Part shown: positions 12,177-22,263 of the stretch, in pieces
Layout: each line of letters starts with the position of its first letter
How positions within the stretch are numbered: the first letter of the stretch is position 1
NCBI GenBank assembly: GCA_021186555.1
Contig: JAJKFL010000005.1
Span: 48,263,135 to 48,327,134 of the forward strand
Reading direction: 5' to 3'
From: Reticulitermes speratus
Lineage: Eukaryota; Arthropoda; Insecta; Blattodea; Rhinotermitidae
Length of the DNA: 64,000 bases
Made by a program: the position numbers and the translations under genes
Notes under the pieces: model-generated
The model's input: only the letters and a program-made list of their open reading frames with translations
What the model was told of the DNA's origin: nothing
Database searches by the model: none

Positions 12177-12305
12177 ATGTCTGTTACCCTCAATTTTAAT
12201 AAGATATGTCGTCTGTGTATGGTAGAAGACGCGCAGTTATTGCCCCTCTTTGTACAAGACGGCAGTCTTGTTGAGAGATTGATGATGCTTCTACCTGTGT
12301 TGAAG
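12177..12305 (+). CDS. ZAD C2H2 zinc-finger protein 1, exon 1 (start codon)
   Basis: The exon starts at ATG and encodes MSVTLNFNKICRLCMVEDAQ and a further 23 residues ending LPVLK, before a GTTAGT donor in phase 0. CRLC is the first zinc-binding pair of a ZAD (zinc-finger-associated domain), a dimerisation module on insect nuclear DNA-binding proteins; exon 2 supplies the second CxxC. The spliced protein has exons 12177-12305, 13235-13372, 14498-14592 and 14935-16108, giving ZAD, an acidic linker and 11 C2H2 fingers. Its tandem paralogue at 20279-28119 has the same intron positions and phases, which supports the model strongly. Target genes are unknown. Confidence 0.9.
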
Positions 12306-12394
12306 GTTAGTATTTATAGGTAATACTAATTGCACAAGTTTTTTGTTGGAGTTCACTGTTTTTCTCTTATAGTTATGTTGATTTGTTTTATTTT

Positions 12395-12775
12395 CATTTC
12401 ATTTATTATAACATCCAGTTTGTTACATAGTAACATGGGCAATTATCACTTATAATAATCACTGTTAAACATACAAGATTATAATAAATATTTACATCGA
12501 AGTTAATAACATATTCATAAGACAAATAAACATATATTTTCATACTATACTATCTTAGACTGTAAAAACTCCTCAATCGAGTAGCAGGAATTATTCAAAA
12601 GAACTGCTGTCACTTCTTTTTTAAAACATTTAAAATTAAATACTTTTTTAATCCTCACTGGCAAGTGTTTAAACAATTTAATACCAGTATTTAACACACT
12701 TTTCTGAAGCAATGTAGTTTTACAAAAATGTGTGTGTAAATCATATTTACTTCTCATATTGTGATCAGTGATTCA
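12395..12775 (-). mobile_element. LINE 3' fragment in ZAD gene 1 intron 1
   Basis: The minus strand encodes TTLLQKSVLNTGIKLFKHLP and, further on, SCYSIEEFLQSKIV, the C-terminus of a Jockey-like LINE followed by 3' UTR. The remaining intron holds a T-run at 12829-12850 and GT/AT microsatellites at 13105-13155. Confidence 0.65.
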
Positions 12776-13234
12776 GTGGCGATTCTCACTTTCTCCCAAC
12801 TGTACACAGTATTTGCTTGTATTTGGTTTTCTTTTTTTTTTTTTTTTTTGGTAATGCACAGATGCTTTGGCATAAATATGAGAAGTACCTGGGTGAGAGC
12901 ATGAGATCATGATAGCTGCTTCTGAATATGTTGATATACTTGGATGGGAGCATAAAGTATGCAATTGTGAAAGCTTCAAGCACATAGCTTACATAGAGAA
13001 ATATTATTACTTAAATATACTAGCCACATAAGTTTTTCTCACCCATTCAGACCTACAGTAAATATATATTTGGCACTGGTAACTGTTAACTTGTCTGTGG
13101 TGAACTGTGATGAGTATGTGTGTGTGTGTTATATTATATATATATATATATATGTACATGTACATATTTGGAGTGCCATATTAGATCAACCCTGATATGG
13201 AGAGGAACTGCTGAAGTACTATTTTAACGTACAG

Positions 13235-13372
13235 TTGAGTGCTGATGATGGACTGCCAGCTCAAGTGTGCCCCACATGTGTGCAGCAAGTGAACACAAGC
13301 TACAGCTTCAGGTTGCAGTGTGAGACAAGTGATGAAACACTCAGGCAGTTGATTGACTTCCAGCGGACACAG
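13235..13372 (+). CDS. ZAD C2H2 zinc-finger protein 1, exon 2
   Basis: The 46 codons, phase 0 at both ends, lie between AACGTACAG and GTAATT. LSADDGLPAQVCPTCVQQVN gives the second zinc pair (VCPTC) and SYSFRLQCETSDETLRQ completes the ZAD helix. It aligns throughout with 20875-21006 of the paralogue. Confidence 0.92.
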
Positions 13373-14097
13373 GTAATTCTACTTAGTTCTGTTGAGCAGT
13401 GAACAAGTTTAGATTTATTTTTCATAACTGCTGTGTGTAATATGGGAACTGTTTCAAGTACCTAGGTATAATACTGTAACACTGCAGACATTATATAGTG
13501 ATAAATGAAATAAGAGGAATTATGTATGCTGAAGTGGAAGTGGCTGGTGAGGAAGCATTTTTGGCTCTGTTTAGGTTTATTAACCCTTTGGCACCAGAGT
13601 TAAATATGTGGTATGATGTGCAGTAGACTGGAATTTAAATGGGAGCTGCATAATAAAGGCCATGATAGGCTGGTGGCTGTACCCTTCATTTGGTGTTTTG
13701 AGCATCATGCTGCATGATGGGTATACCTGTCATTAGTTGCCAAAAGGTTAATGGCATTTTTCATGGAGGGACTGGGGAAAACCATGAAAAGAGTTCAGTG
13801 ACTGACAAATTGAGGTAGCTGTTGACATATTTAGGTGGTATACAGTTTGAATCCTAATTGTTTTACCAGCTATCCCAAATCAAGTTTATGTGATTTTCCT
13901 GTGTTATTGGGTAAATGCTGGGATATTATCGTGGAATCCTTGGAGTCTTAACTACTTATCTTTCATGATCCTCTATTCGTCACATTTAACTCTTCATACC
14001 TGTTCAGTTGAATGAGTGTCAGTAAATAATACAAGAATATAAGTAGCAAAAACTTGCTGGGATAAACAGTCTCCATTTTACGTCCATGGCCACTACA

Positions 14098-14330
14098 CAA
14101 AGGTAAAGCTGTTCCTGTCCACGCCATGAAGGCATGCAGGGGGAGTAGATATATTGTTCCATTGTTCTTAACCTCTGTGCTATATGGAGAGTATTGCAGC
14201 CCAACAACATTACCCCAGTACGCATTGAATAGGAAGCTGGGTTGGCCCCAGACCTGGTCTTCACAATTGGAGAAAAGATAAGTTTCTTGTCTCTGCTGGG
14301 CTTCGAACCCTGGATTTTCCAGCCTATATT
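14098..14330 (-). mobile_element. SINE family B (ZAD gene 1 intron 2)
   Basis: AAAGGTAAAGCTGTTCCTGTC, ATGCCATGAAGGCATGCAGG-like tail sequence and the body ending CTTCGAACCCTGGA (reverse of the tRNA B box) identify the family. CpG sites are largely decayed. Confidence 0.7.
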
Positions 14331-14497
14331 CAATTCAATTCACTTCACTATCCTGACTATGCAATAGAAAATACTAATATGAAATTCAATTAAATACAGA
14401 CTTGCTCATACCAAAACAGTAGTAAATACAGAACTCTGGAACAACCCATGTAGGATACTGTAAGTTGAGTCTTCTCTGTTACGCTTCTTAGTTGCAG

Positions 14498-14592
14498 GAT
14501 GAAAACTGTGAAGTTACATCTGTGAAGGAGGAATCAGATGAAATTACTATTGAAGACAACAATGTAGAATTTGGCCATAATGATGGTGATGA
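14498..14592 (+). CDS. ZAD C2H2 zinc-finger protein 1, exon 3 (acidic linker)
   Basis: This is a short linker exon encoding DENCEVTSVKEESDEITIED and NNVEFGHNDGDE. It is strongly acidic, and VKEE resembles a sumoylation-type site. It ends in phase 2 before GTAAGT. An in-frame alternative acceptor six bases upstream (TTAG) would add Leu-Gln. Confidence 0.85.
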
Positions 14593-14934
14593 GTAAGTTT
14601 ATGCATGTTACAGTTTTTTTATTCACTCCTATTTACTCTTCTCTTCAGTCAGTATTTGCACACAGAAAACAGTGCTTCATACAAAATTTGTATACATATA
14701 TACACTTCTTCATACCAGTGACTGTTTTCACAAAATGGCTGTCAGAACTAAAACAAAGCAAGACTCTCAAGAAGCCTCATTTGTATTACATGGCAAGGAT
14801 GAGTTCTGCTGGTCTCTGTTGATAAACATGAGTGGAAAATTTGAAGCTTGAAACATCACACACGATGAAGTTCAAATTTGAAAAGTTGGATGCATGTGTC
14901 AGCATTCCTAATGATATAATTTTTATTATTTCAG

Positions 14935-16108
14935 TGACGTTGCTGTTGCGGCTACTACTACTACTACTATTTTGATTCCAATTCCACTCTTTAATGACAT
15001 CTTTAATAAGGAAACAGGCAATGCTGAGAAAATTATTGTTGGGCAGCAAGATGCTGTTGCTGAAGTGGACAGAAATGTACCCAGAAAAATTCAAGTCTCC
15101 TCTTTGTTGAACCATAATAAGAAAGGTTTATTCCATATGAAGTCATCAAAAAAGAAACACACATGTAATGAATGTGGGAAACAATTTATATATCATACGA
15201 ATCTTAATCGCCACATGTTGATACACACAGGAATTAAACCATTCACATGTGATATTTGTGGAAAGGAATGTGCATTAAAGCATACATTGAAAATACATAA
15301 TAAAATACATACAAGGGGTAAACTATATTCCTGCAAGGAGTGTGATCAGAGTTTTGCATTAAACACTGAGCTGAAGCGACACATGAAATGTCATACAGAA
15401 CTTAGAGAAACAGATACAAAGAAGTTTGTTTGTGATGTGTGTGGTCGACTCTTTCGCATTAGGAGAAATCTTAAACGTCACATGGTAGTTCATACAGGAG
15501 AACGTCCGTACGCTTGTCATGTTTGTGGAAAGAGTTTTTCTGTTAAGAACTACATGAAGAGCCATTTGATGCTGCACACAGGAGAAAAACCATATTCTTG
15601 TGAGGAATGTGGATCATGTTTTGCGCAGAGAAGCAATTTATCAACTCACATGAAGACTCATACTGGAGAGCGGCCACACTCTTGTGTACAGTGTGGAAAG
15701 AGATTTGCAAGGATAAGGCACTTACAGATGCATCTAGTTTGTCACACAGGGGAGCGGCCTTACAGCTGTTCAGAGTGTGACAAGTCATTTGGGCGTAAAG
15801 ATGGCCTACAGAAGCATATGTTGATGCATACTGGGCACAGGCCACACTTATGTCCTTCGTGTGGTAAAGGCTTTGCAAGGAGCTCTCAACTTAAGGTTCA
15901 CATAACAACACACACAGATAATAAACCGTTTGAGTGCACAGAGTGTGGTAAGACATTTGCTAGAAAGGATCGTTTGAAAGATCATTTATCATCTCATTCT
16001 GGTAAAAGACCTTTTTCATGTCAGTACTGTAGTAAGGGCTTTGTGAGAAGGGAACATCTGAAGTATCATTTGAACAGCACACACGGCCAAGAGAAAAGAA
16101 AATCATGA
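14935..16108 (+). CDS. ZAD C2H2 zinc-finger protein 1, exon 4 (11 zinc fingers)
   Basis: After TTTCAG the exon completes a split Asp codon and stays open to TGA. A threonine-rich start (ACT repeats) precedes 11 C2H2 fingers joined by TGEKP-like linkers. The first is HTCNECGKQF and the last FSCQYCSKGF, with HLNSTH as its histidine pair. Fingers 4-11 correspond one-to-one with the 8 fingers of the paralogue; fingers 1-3 are extra. The protein ends GQEKRKS, a basic tail. It is a nuclear sequence-specific DNA-binding protein by family. Confidence 0.95.
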
Positions 16109-17113
16109 CTTAAAAATCAGCTTTTTTTTTTTGTATGTCACCATATTTCATTGTTTTATGTTATGTCTGTCTAGGAATGTGATTCCCAGTTTCTTTGATG
16201 ACTTTTCAGGAGTTTTAAATTGCAAGTAATTTTTGCCCTTGTAGATTTTGGATCTGTGCAACCTGTTTCTGTATATTACTCAGAAAATTTTTTAATGTTT
16301 TTTATTTGTAAAACATTTAAGCTTCTTACAGGCTACTTCTTATATATGATTCAATTATTTTACAAAGGACTAAAATGTCTGTTGTGTTCAGGATACCTCA
16401 GAGCAGAGTTCAGTTTCATTTACACCTTTCCACTGCATATTCCAGCCACTCATGTCTTTCCATCCATTATTCAGTATTCTTCACTCTGTTAGGGCAGTGT
16501 TTTTAAACTGGTGATGCAGAGAATACCTGTACGCCCCCATACGTTGCATATGTGTTTAATGATGCACATTGGCAACTTTACCTTTTATTGGTCTGTGTCT
16601 TTTTCTGTAGCTTGCTGATATAGACACAACTGCATATTCATGTGGCATGATATTCCAGCATCTTAGTGGTACAATGTGATGAGAAATAAATATGAACGTG
16701 ACTTACAAAATTGAGTATTCAGGTCTGAAAGGTCAAGCAGAAGACAGCTATGCTCAGACTATAACAATAGTTCACTTTTAAGTGTTGGTGAAGTTAAGAG
16801 GGCCTGTGAAGTGTTATCAGCAGTTTTCACATATCTGACGATAAAATCATGTTTTATTAAAGGTGAAAAAATTATGTGGGAATAAATTACATCTTCAGGG
16901 GAAAATATACGGTGACAAATTGCACAAGTAAATGCTGTATGTACAAGTTAACTAATATTGTGAGATTTCAGTTTATCAAGGCTGTGAGAATAAAGATTAG
17001 TCTGGGATGTGATGCCATGTAGTCAGAAACATACCAACATTTCTTCTACCCTGAATAGGAGGCTACAGGTTCATCCACCTTTCTACACTTTCACATTCCA
17101 GAACACACAAAAA
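16109..17113. other. 3' UTR of ZAD gene 1 and intergenic DNA
   Basis: A possible polyadenylation hexamer AATAAA lies at 16685-16690. GGCAGTGTTTTTAAACTGG at about 16495 resembles a hAT-type terminal repeat. FB1 arm sequence occurs at 17000-17065. Confidence 0.4.
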
Positions 17114-17381
17114 TTTAAATACTGTCAAACACAACTAATGCATGTTATATACTTTATTGTCACCACATGTTTTGACCTAATTCGGTCATCTTCAGGCCAT
17201 TAATATAGAACTGATTAAAGTATTGTATACAGTCCTCATGGAAGTACTGTATACAATATGTATACAGTACTTTATAAGTTGTATATTAATGGCCTGAAGA
17301 TAACTGAAGTGGGTAAAAACGTGTTCACAATGAAGTATATAATACACATATACACATTAGTTGTGTTTGACGGTATTTAAA
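17114..17381. mobile_element. Foldback element FB2
   Basis: The segment starts TTTAAATACTGTCAAACACA and ends in its inverted copy (TGTGTTTGACGGTATTTAAA), with arms of about 100-110 bp and a palindromic GTATAC-rich centre. Each arm contains a hammerhead-like core, GGCCTGAAGAT followed by a short stem and AAAAC, here decayed. It lies between the two ZAD genes. Confidence 0.75.
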
Positions 17382-17514
17382 CCCTTCTTTGTTACACTTA
17401 ACACAACAGAATGATAAACATAAAACTTCCAAAACACAGTACTCTTCCACTAATATTCTTGGTGTATTATTTTCATCCCGTTCTGTTAACATTGTGCCAT
17501 TATTCACAGAAGTT

Positions 17515-17600
17515 TTTGTCTTCTTGGATATGATGCTGTGTAGTCTGGTTGAAGTTTATTGATGCTTCCAACGATGCTGCCACATCCGTCATCATGGTCT
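17515..17600. repeat. FB1 left-arm fragment
   Basis: GTCTTCTTGGATATGATGCT and GTGTAGTCTGGTTGAAGTTT match the FB1 arm. Confidence 0.5.
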
Positions 17601-17627
17601 TCTCATAGGATCCAGCTGTCTCCATCA

Positions 17628-17815
17628 TCAACTAACTCCATGGGGTAGAATCCTTCTAGAGATGCTGATATTTCCTCAGCTAGTCTAGAAATTTCCTGTA
17701 TTTTATGGAACCCTGAGGTTCATTACCATGTTCACAAGAGCCATTTGTCCCAATCCTGAGCCAAATTCATCTAGTCTGCACCCTCCCATTCCACCTCTGT
17801 CTTCATCAAGGTTGA
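17628..17815 (-). mobile_element. RTE-like LINE 3' tail, family F
   Basis: ACTAACTCCATGG, a region matching TTTATGGAACCCGAAGGTTCA, and CCTGAGCCAAAT match the 48884-49150 copy, which encodes the conserved end of an RTE-like polyprotein. 17816-18550 shows nothing recognisable. Confidence 0.65.
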
Positions 17816-18549
17816 TGACTGATGTTCATTGCCTACCTTAATGACAGAAGCAGCAGAGTCCTCTGCAGTGTCAATAAACCTCACGTAGACTACACAGCAT
17901 AACATCCTGGCAGATAGCAGTGTTCATTTTCAATGCCATGGGAACCTGAAATCTCATTTCCATTAATCCTGGTTTTTCCTCTTAAAGTTTCAACTTGTCA
18001 GATTCAGTTTTATCAACTCCAGCATTTTCCAGGGAAATTAGTACAGTAAGGACATTTATGTTCGTAATTTTCTATCGGCAGTTTGTGCAGTCAGTGTTTT
18101 AAGATTTGGAAATGGTTGTATTTTCTATTTTGATGTTGTAAGGTTAGACAGCATTGAGGTTGATAATTCAGTAAACTTACATGCGTAGTATAAATGTATT
18201 AGTCTATGAAATTATCAAATATATATTACATTTTTGCACCAAGCTGTCATGAGGCAACACATCATATGTGTGTGCAGAGTTGTTACAGCCCTGATGTTTA
18301 TAGGGAACCAACCACCTTCATTTGCTGATAAGGGTTTGTAAAATTAAAAAGGGAAAAGAAACTACTGCTTTAAAATAATTCAACTGGAGTTTCTGCAGTA
18401 ATATCTGCACAATTCGTAATTTCATATCACATTTATTGAGGAAAACAATTTCAGGCCCAGCTATTTGTTACAGAATATTTTATGTCATGTTAATTGCCAA
18501 GAAAGTAGCATAAAACTGAATACCAAGAATGCCTGCGTAATGTTTTGGA

Positions 18550-18725
18550 GTGAGCGAGCTCTCAGTCAAGTATGGCAACTGCTATTAAATTTGGCAGTAA
18601 GGGTTCGATGCCTAGCATGGCCAAGGGGTTTTTTTTACCACCAGTTTCATTCATGGGTCACGTATCCCATTCTGCAGGTACCAGGTGTTACGTGTGCAAA
18701 GCCAACCACGCACCTTTACAGTAAG
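18550..18725 (+). mobile_element. Possible tRNA-like SINE remnant
   Basis: GAGCGAGCTCTCAGTCAAG followed by GGGTTCGATGCC is weakly A-box/B-box-like at tRNA spacing. No target duplication was found. Confidence 0.3.
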
Positions 18726-19087
18726 CTGTATTATTTACCTCCTTGTTTTGTTTTTCAGTGTTGTACTCTCATTTATACTTGCACTCTGTGTGTTTCTATA
18801 TTTTCACTGTGACATGTTCCCATAACATTGCGTTTCACGTTGTATATTGCGGTTGAAAATGTCTGATGTAGAGTTAGCATCGAAACACGTAACTCAACAA
18901 CTGGACATAAATAGGTTTCAGATCAGCGGTCTTCCGGGATTTTATACCACTATCGAAAATCTCAGAAGACGCAGGTCTCTTTTACACTGTGGCTGAAGCC
19001 TGAATCACACAGTGTAGACCCAGACTGTTGATATTAAACTAAGCACGGAACGTTAACATTGATAGGTAATTGTTTTTCATAATATAA

Positions 19088-19690
19088 ATCATGGATCCAA
19101 TTTTGTCACAAGACAAGAGGATGTGGAAAAAGTCATAACATACCAATTCAATCATCCCCAAAACTGTACATTGCAAAATGCTTTAAACATTCTATGTGCT
19201 GTCTAGACGTCAGTATTTGGTTAACAGTTACATCATAGAAATTCATCTACAAGTAAAAGGAGTGTGCATTAAGTTCTTCTTTGTGTGCTTTTAAATTGTG
19301 CCTTTCATCTTAAATTTTTGATATACATGGTAAGCTATTGAAGATCCTGACTAGATCGAATGTGCTTTTCTGAAGCCTATGATAGGTGACAATTGTCTAT
19401 GAAGATGGTGCTAAACCCTTGATTATACTGTGTATTGAGAATTGTTTGCAAGTTTTCTGATTATCAACGAGGAAGTTCATTAATGGAGAATATCTATGTG
19501 GCATGGAACAGGCAAAATCTCCAGTTTGTTAAATAGACTTCTGCATGAACTTCTAGGATGTGCACCAACCATAATTCTGAGATTTTCTTTTGTAATGTAA
19601 ATATCTTCCTGCTGTTGGACGAATTTCCCCAAAAACTTATTCCGTATTGTACAATAGAGTGAAAATATAGCGATTGACTTGCCATTGTAT
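19088..19690 (-). mobile_element. Diverged 3' copy of the 6.2-9.3 kb LINE
   Basis: The sequence matches 6213-6835 along its length with many small deletions: GGATCCAATTTTGTCACAAG, AGTTCATTAATG, and GACTTCTGCATGAAC near the RT C-terminal region. The 5' truncation is near 19690. Confidence 0.8.
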
Positions 19691-19699
19691 TAGTATTGC

Positions 19700-20278
19700 C
19701 GCATTAGTAGCTTCATTAATCACCACGTGATAGAAAATTGTCCGCGACGGTCGAACTAAATGCAGGCACTGAGCGCCGGCTATAGTAACGCAAGTAGGTG
19801 CCGCTAATGGCGCCACAAGACCATATTTTGCGCGGGACCATGGAATCTTCACGGGCGTTTCGTTGGTTAGTGGTGGTGTCGTTAGCGATCTTGTCTTCAG
19901 GCAGATTATCCGTGACCCATCCAAAATCAAGAATTATTATTGAGGTTAAAATGTATGGACAAATTCTACATACCTCATAGGCACCAGTATATTTTCAGTA
20001 CATTTATCAAGGAATGATGTCCTTTATTGTTAAATACGGTCTAGATTGTGTTCAGCAACCCTTCTCATTGTCAGTTCTATGTCTTCACCAAATTCTCCTT
20101 ACGCGGGAAATGTGTCTGGATACAAGGAAGTATGGACCATTGGCAAGTCTGATTCTTAGTCTGTCGAGAGTCAAATTTGGACGAGAAATGCACATTTTCG
20201 CACGGTGGTTGCCCAGGCGGGTTTTTGTATGGAAGAGGGTAATAGTAACTCATTGTAATCTTACAAAATTATGCAAAG
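19700..20278 (+). promoter_or_regulatory. CpG-retaining upstream region of ZAD gene 2
   Basis: The DNA between the LINE fragment and the start codon of ZAD gene 2 is richer in CG dinucleotides than the surrounding DNA (for example CCGCGACGGTCG and GAGCGCCGGC). This fits a 5' flank or promoter. No core promoter motif is asserted. Confidence 0.35.
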
Positions 20279-20401
20279 ATGACTGTGAATTTTGGCAAAA
20301 TATGTCGTCTGTGTATGAAGCAGACTGAGAAGTTATTGCCTGTCTTTTGTCAAGATAACATTATTCCAGAAAGAGTAATGTCTCTCTCTCCAAGTCTGAA
20401 G
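20279..20401 (+). CDS. ZAD C2H2 zinc-finger protein 2, exon 1 (start codon)
   Basis: ATG opens MTVNFGKICRLCMKQTEKLL and a further 21 residues ending LSPSLK, before GTTAGT in phase 0. The residues KICRLCM and the donor are shared with ZAD gene 1, so this is a tandem duplicate. Exons are 20279-20401, 20875-21006, 24074-24198 and 27324-28119, coding for ZAD, an acidic linker and 8 C2H2 fingers. It is predicted to be a nuclear DNA-binding regulator that dimerises through its ZAD, possibly with its neighbour (inference). Introns 2 and 3 are swollen by a LINE, SINEs, a foldback and a minisatellite. Confidence 0.9.
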
Positions 20402-20518
20402 GTTAGTGGTATGTTATTTTGAACTAGATCTAAGCGTATTTTCCATGCATTAGACAGTTACTAATATAAGTCCAAGAAAACGCACTTGCAGTGAGTTTGG
20501 ACATTCTTGTATTTGGTT

Positions 20519-20561
20519 TCTCCTTGATGATTGCCCAGAAGGGGTCGAAACATGTAGGAGA
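20519..20561 (+). ncRNA. Hammerhead-ribozyme-like motif (relic)
   Basis: Stem I pairs TCTCC (20519-20523) with GGAGA (20557-20561). The core reads TTGATGA, with the conserved first C replaced by T, followed by a CCC/GGG stem II, GAAA (20547-20550), the palindromic ACATGT as minimal stem III, and an A at the cleavage position. It lies in intron 1 of ZAD gene 2. The core substitution suggests an inactive or weak copy. Confidence 0.5.
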
Positions 20562-20874
20562 TATAGAGCCAAGCACCTTATTTATATTTACGTGAGTGTG
20601 TCCAGAGCTTTTATTATTTTATTCAACAAAGTACGTAAAGTGACTTAAAGTGTGGGATGTTGAGTTCTTCTAATGTGACCAAATCGAACCGCCAACGAGA
20701 ACTGTGGGCTAAGAAGCTAAAATAGCAAGGTACGCACACTGTAAGTGTTCTATGTGGTGGTTTAACTTAATAAGTGTTGTTACTGGCCATCATACCGTAA
20801 TTATTCAGACTTCCCAGCTGTATGCCATAGAGTATCATCAGTATATAATAGACAATGTGTATTGCATTTTACAG

Positions 20875-21006
20875 TTGTGTGTTGGTGATGAACTGCCAGA
20901 CAAGGTGTGCACTGAATGTGTGCATCAAGTAAATATCAGCTATAATTTCAAGTTGCAGTGTGAAAATAGTGATGTGACACTCAGACAGATGTTGTTAAAA
21001 GCAGAG
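20875..21006 (+). CDS. ZAD C2H2 zinc-finger protein 2, exon 2
   Basis: The 44 codons, phase 0 at both ends, encode LCVGDELPDKVCTECVHQVN and YNFKLQCENSDVTLRQMLLK. VCTEC is the second zinc pair of the ZAD. It aligns with exon 2 of ZAD gene 1. Confidence 0.92.
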
Positions 21007-21089
21007 GTAAGATACTGCACATGTGTATACTGGGGGAGGTAACATTTTAAGAGTACTGTGCATGATTTGAGGTTATCACAAGTGTATTG

Positions 21090-21180
21090 CTGAAGATTCA
21101 AGTGTTCTGGTCATCATGCCATGTTGACTGTCCTTTGACTGTTTGGTCCTGAAGATGAAAGCATCGGTAGCTGTTTACCA
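21090..21180. repeat. FB1 left half (decayed)
   Basis: TTCAAGTGTTCTGGTCATCA and GGTCCTGAAGATGAAAGC are FB1 arm and core segments. 21180-22060 shows nothing recognisable. Confidence 0.45.
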
Positions 21181-22059
21181 GTGAACACAGCAGAACAATC
21201 TGAATGACTTAAAGCCTATTAGAGTGCTATTTATGGATACATTATGAAACAAAGTGATCACTCTTAACCATGTTTACTTCTGTAAAACTGTTTTGACCTA
21301 TTTACTTGAAAATCAGGTCTTTAATCTATAGTTGCTGTTGCTGAGATGTGGTGTTGGACATTCTTAATGAAACTCTTAAGTTACAGTAGTTTCTTTGGAT
21401 GTAACAGGTACTTAATACTGTGACTTACATATCTTGATAATATGGTGGTCAGTTGAGTTATTTAGGGTAAGTTTAGCTGGAAGTAGCAATCTTAAATAAA
21501 TCCTAAACTCAGTGCAAGATTAGGATGATTGGATAATTTAGAAGAGCTTGTTAGATCTGACGTCACTAAATGGACTTCTAATTAAGTGTCATGGGTATGT
21601 GGTTACCATATTGTAAAGTTGTTACTTGTCATTTATGTTTACAAACTCTGGATAATGCCTGCTGTTTGTGCTATCATTTAATTAATGACACTGGCACTTT
21701 TCTAGCTTCTTAGGTTATTAGTGTCAAATGGGAAGATGATTGTAAATAATGATATGGGAGTGATGTTTTAGGACTGAAGCATTCAGGGCCTGTTTAGAGG
21801 AACTTCCCCAGTATTGGAAAGGCTGAAGAAAACCATAAGAATTCAGTCAGAATAGCTGGCCTGCAGGCAAACCTGTGACCAAAGTATGAGTGCCCCTGCT
21901 TATCAGCCTGGTGTTCTTCTTGAAATTAAGTGACTTTTACTTTGCCTGTATGGTAAATTGAAGGTACCAGTGATGTTGAAGTTGGCCATGTGCTTAATTA
22001 AGCACCACACCATGCATTTTTAATGTAATTTCTAGAACAGCTTAGTGATCAGTGTTACA

Positions 22060-22165
22060 CTCTGGCCACATTACCCTTGGGGAAGGAGCCCCCAGTGCCA
22101 TGAAGTAAAAGACTGGCCCCTAGAGGTAGTCTGGATACTACAGAGAAAACAAAATCCCTGCTTCA
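22060..22165 (-). mobile_element. SINE family B remnant
   Basis: GGGGAAGGAGCCCCCAGTGC followed by GACTGGCCCC and TCTGGATACTACAGAG matches the SINE-B body in reverse. An A-rich and AAT tract follows at 22190-22216. Confidence 0.5.
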
Positions 22166-22263
22166 ATTTATTTTACACCAACTAATGCAAAAAAAAAAAA
22201 ATAATAATAATAATAAAATAAACACCCCAACAAACAAACAAACAAACCTGCTGTTGCTGGGAA

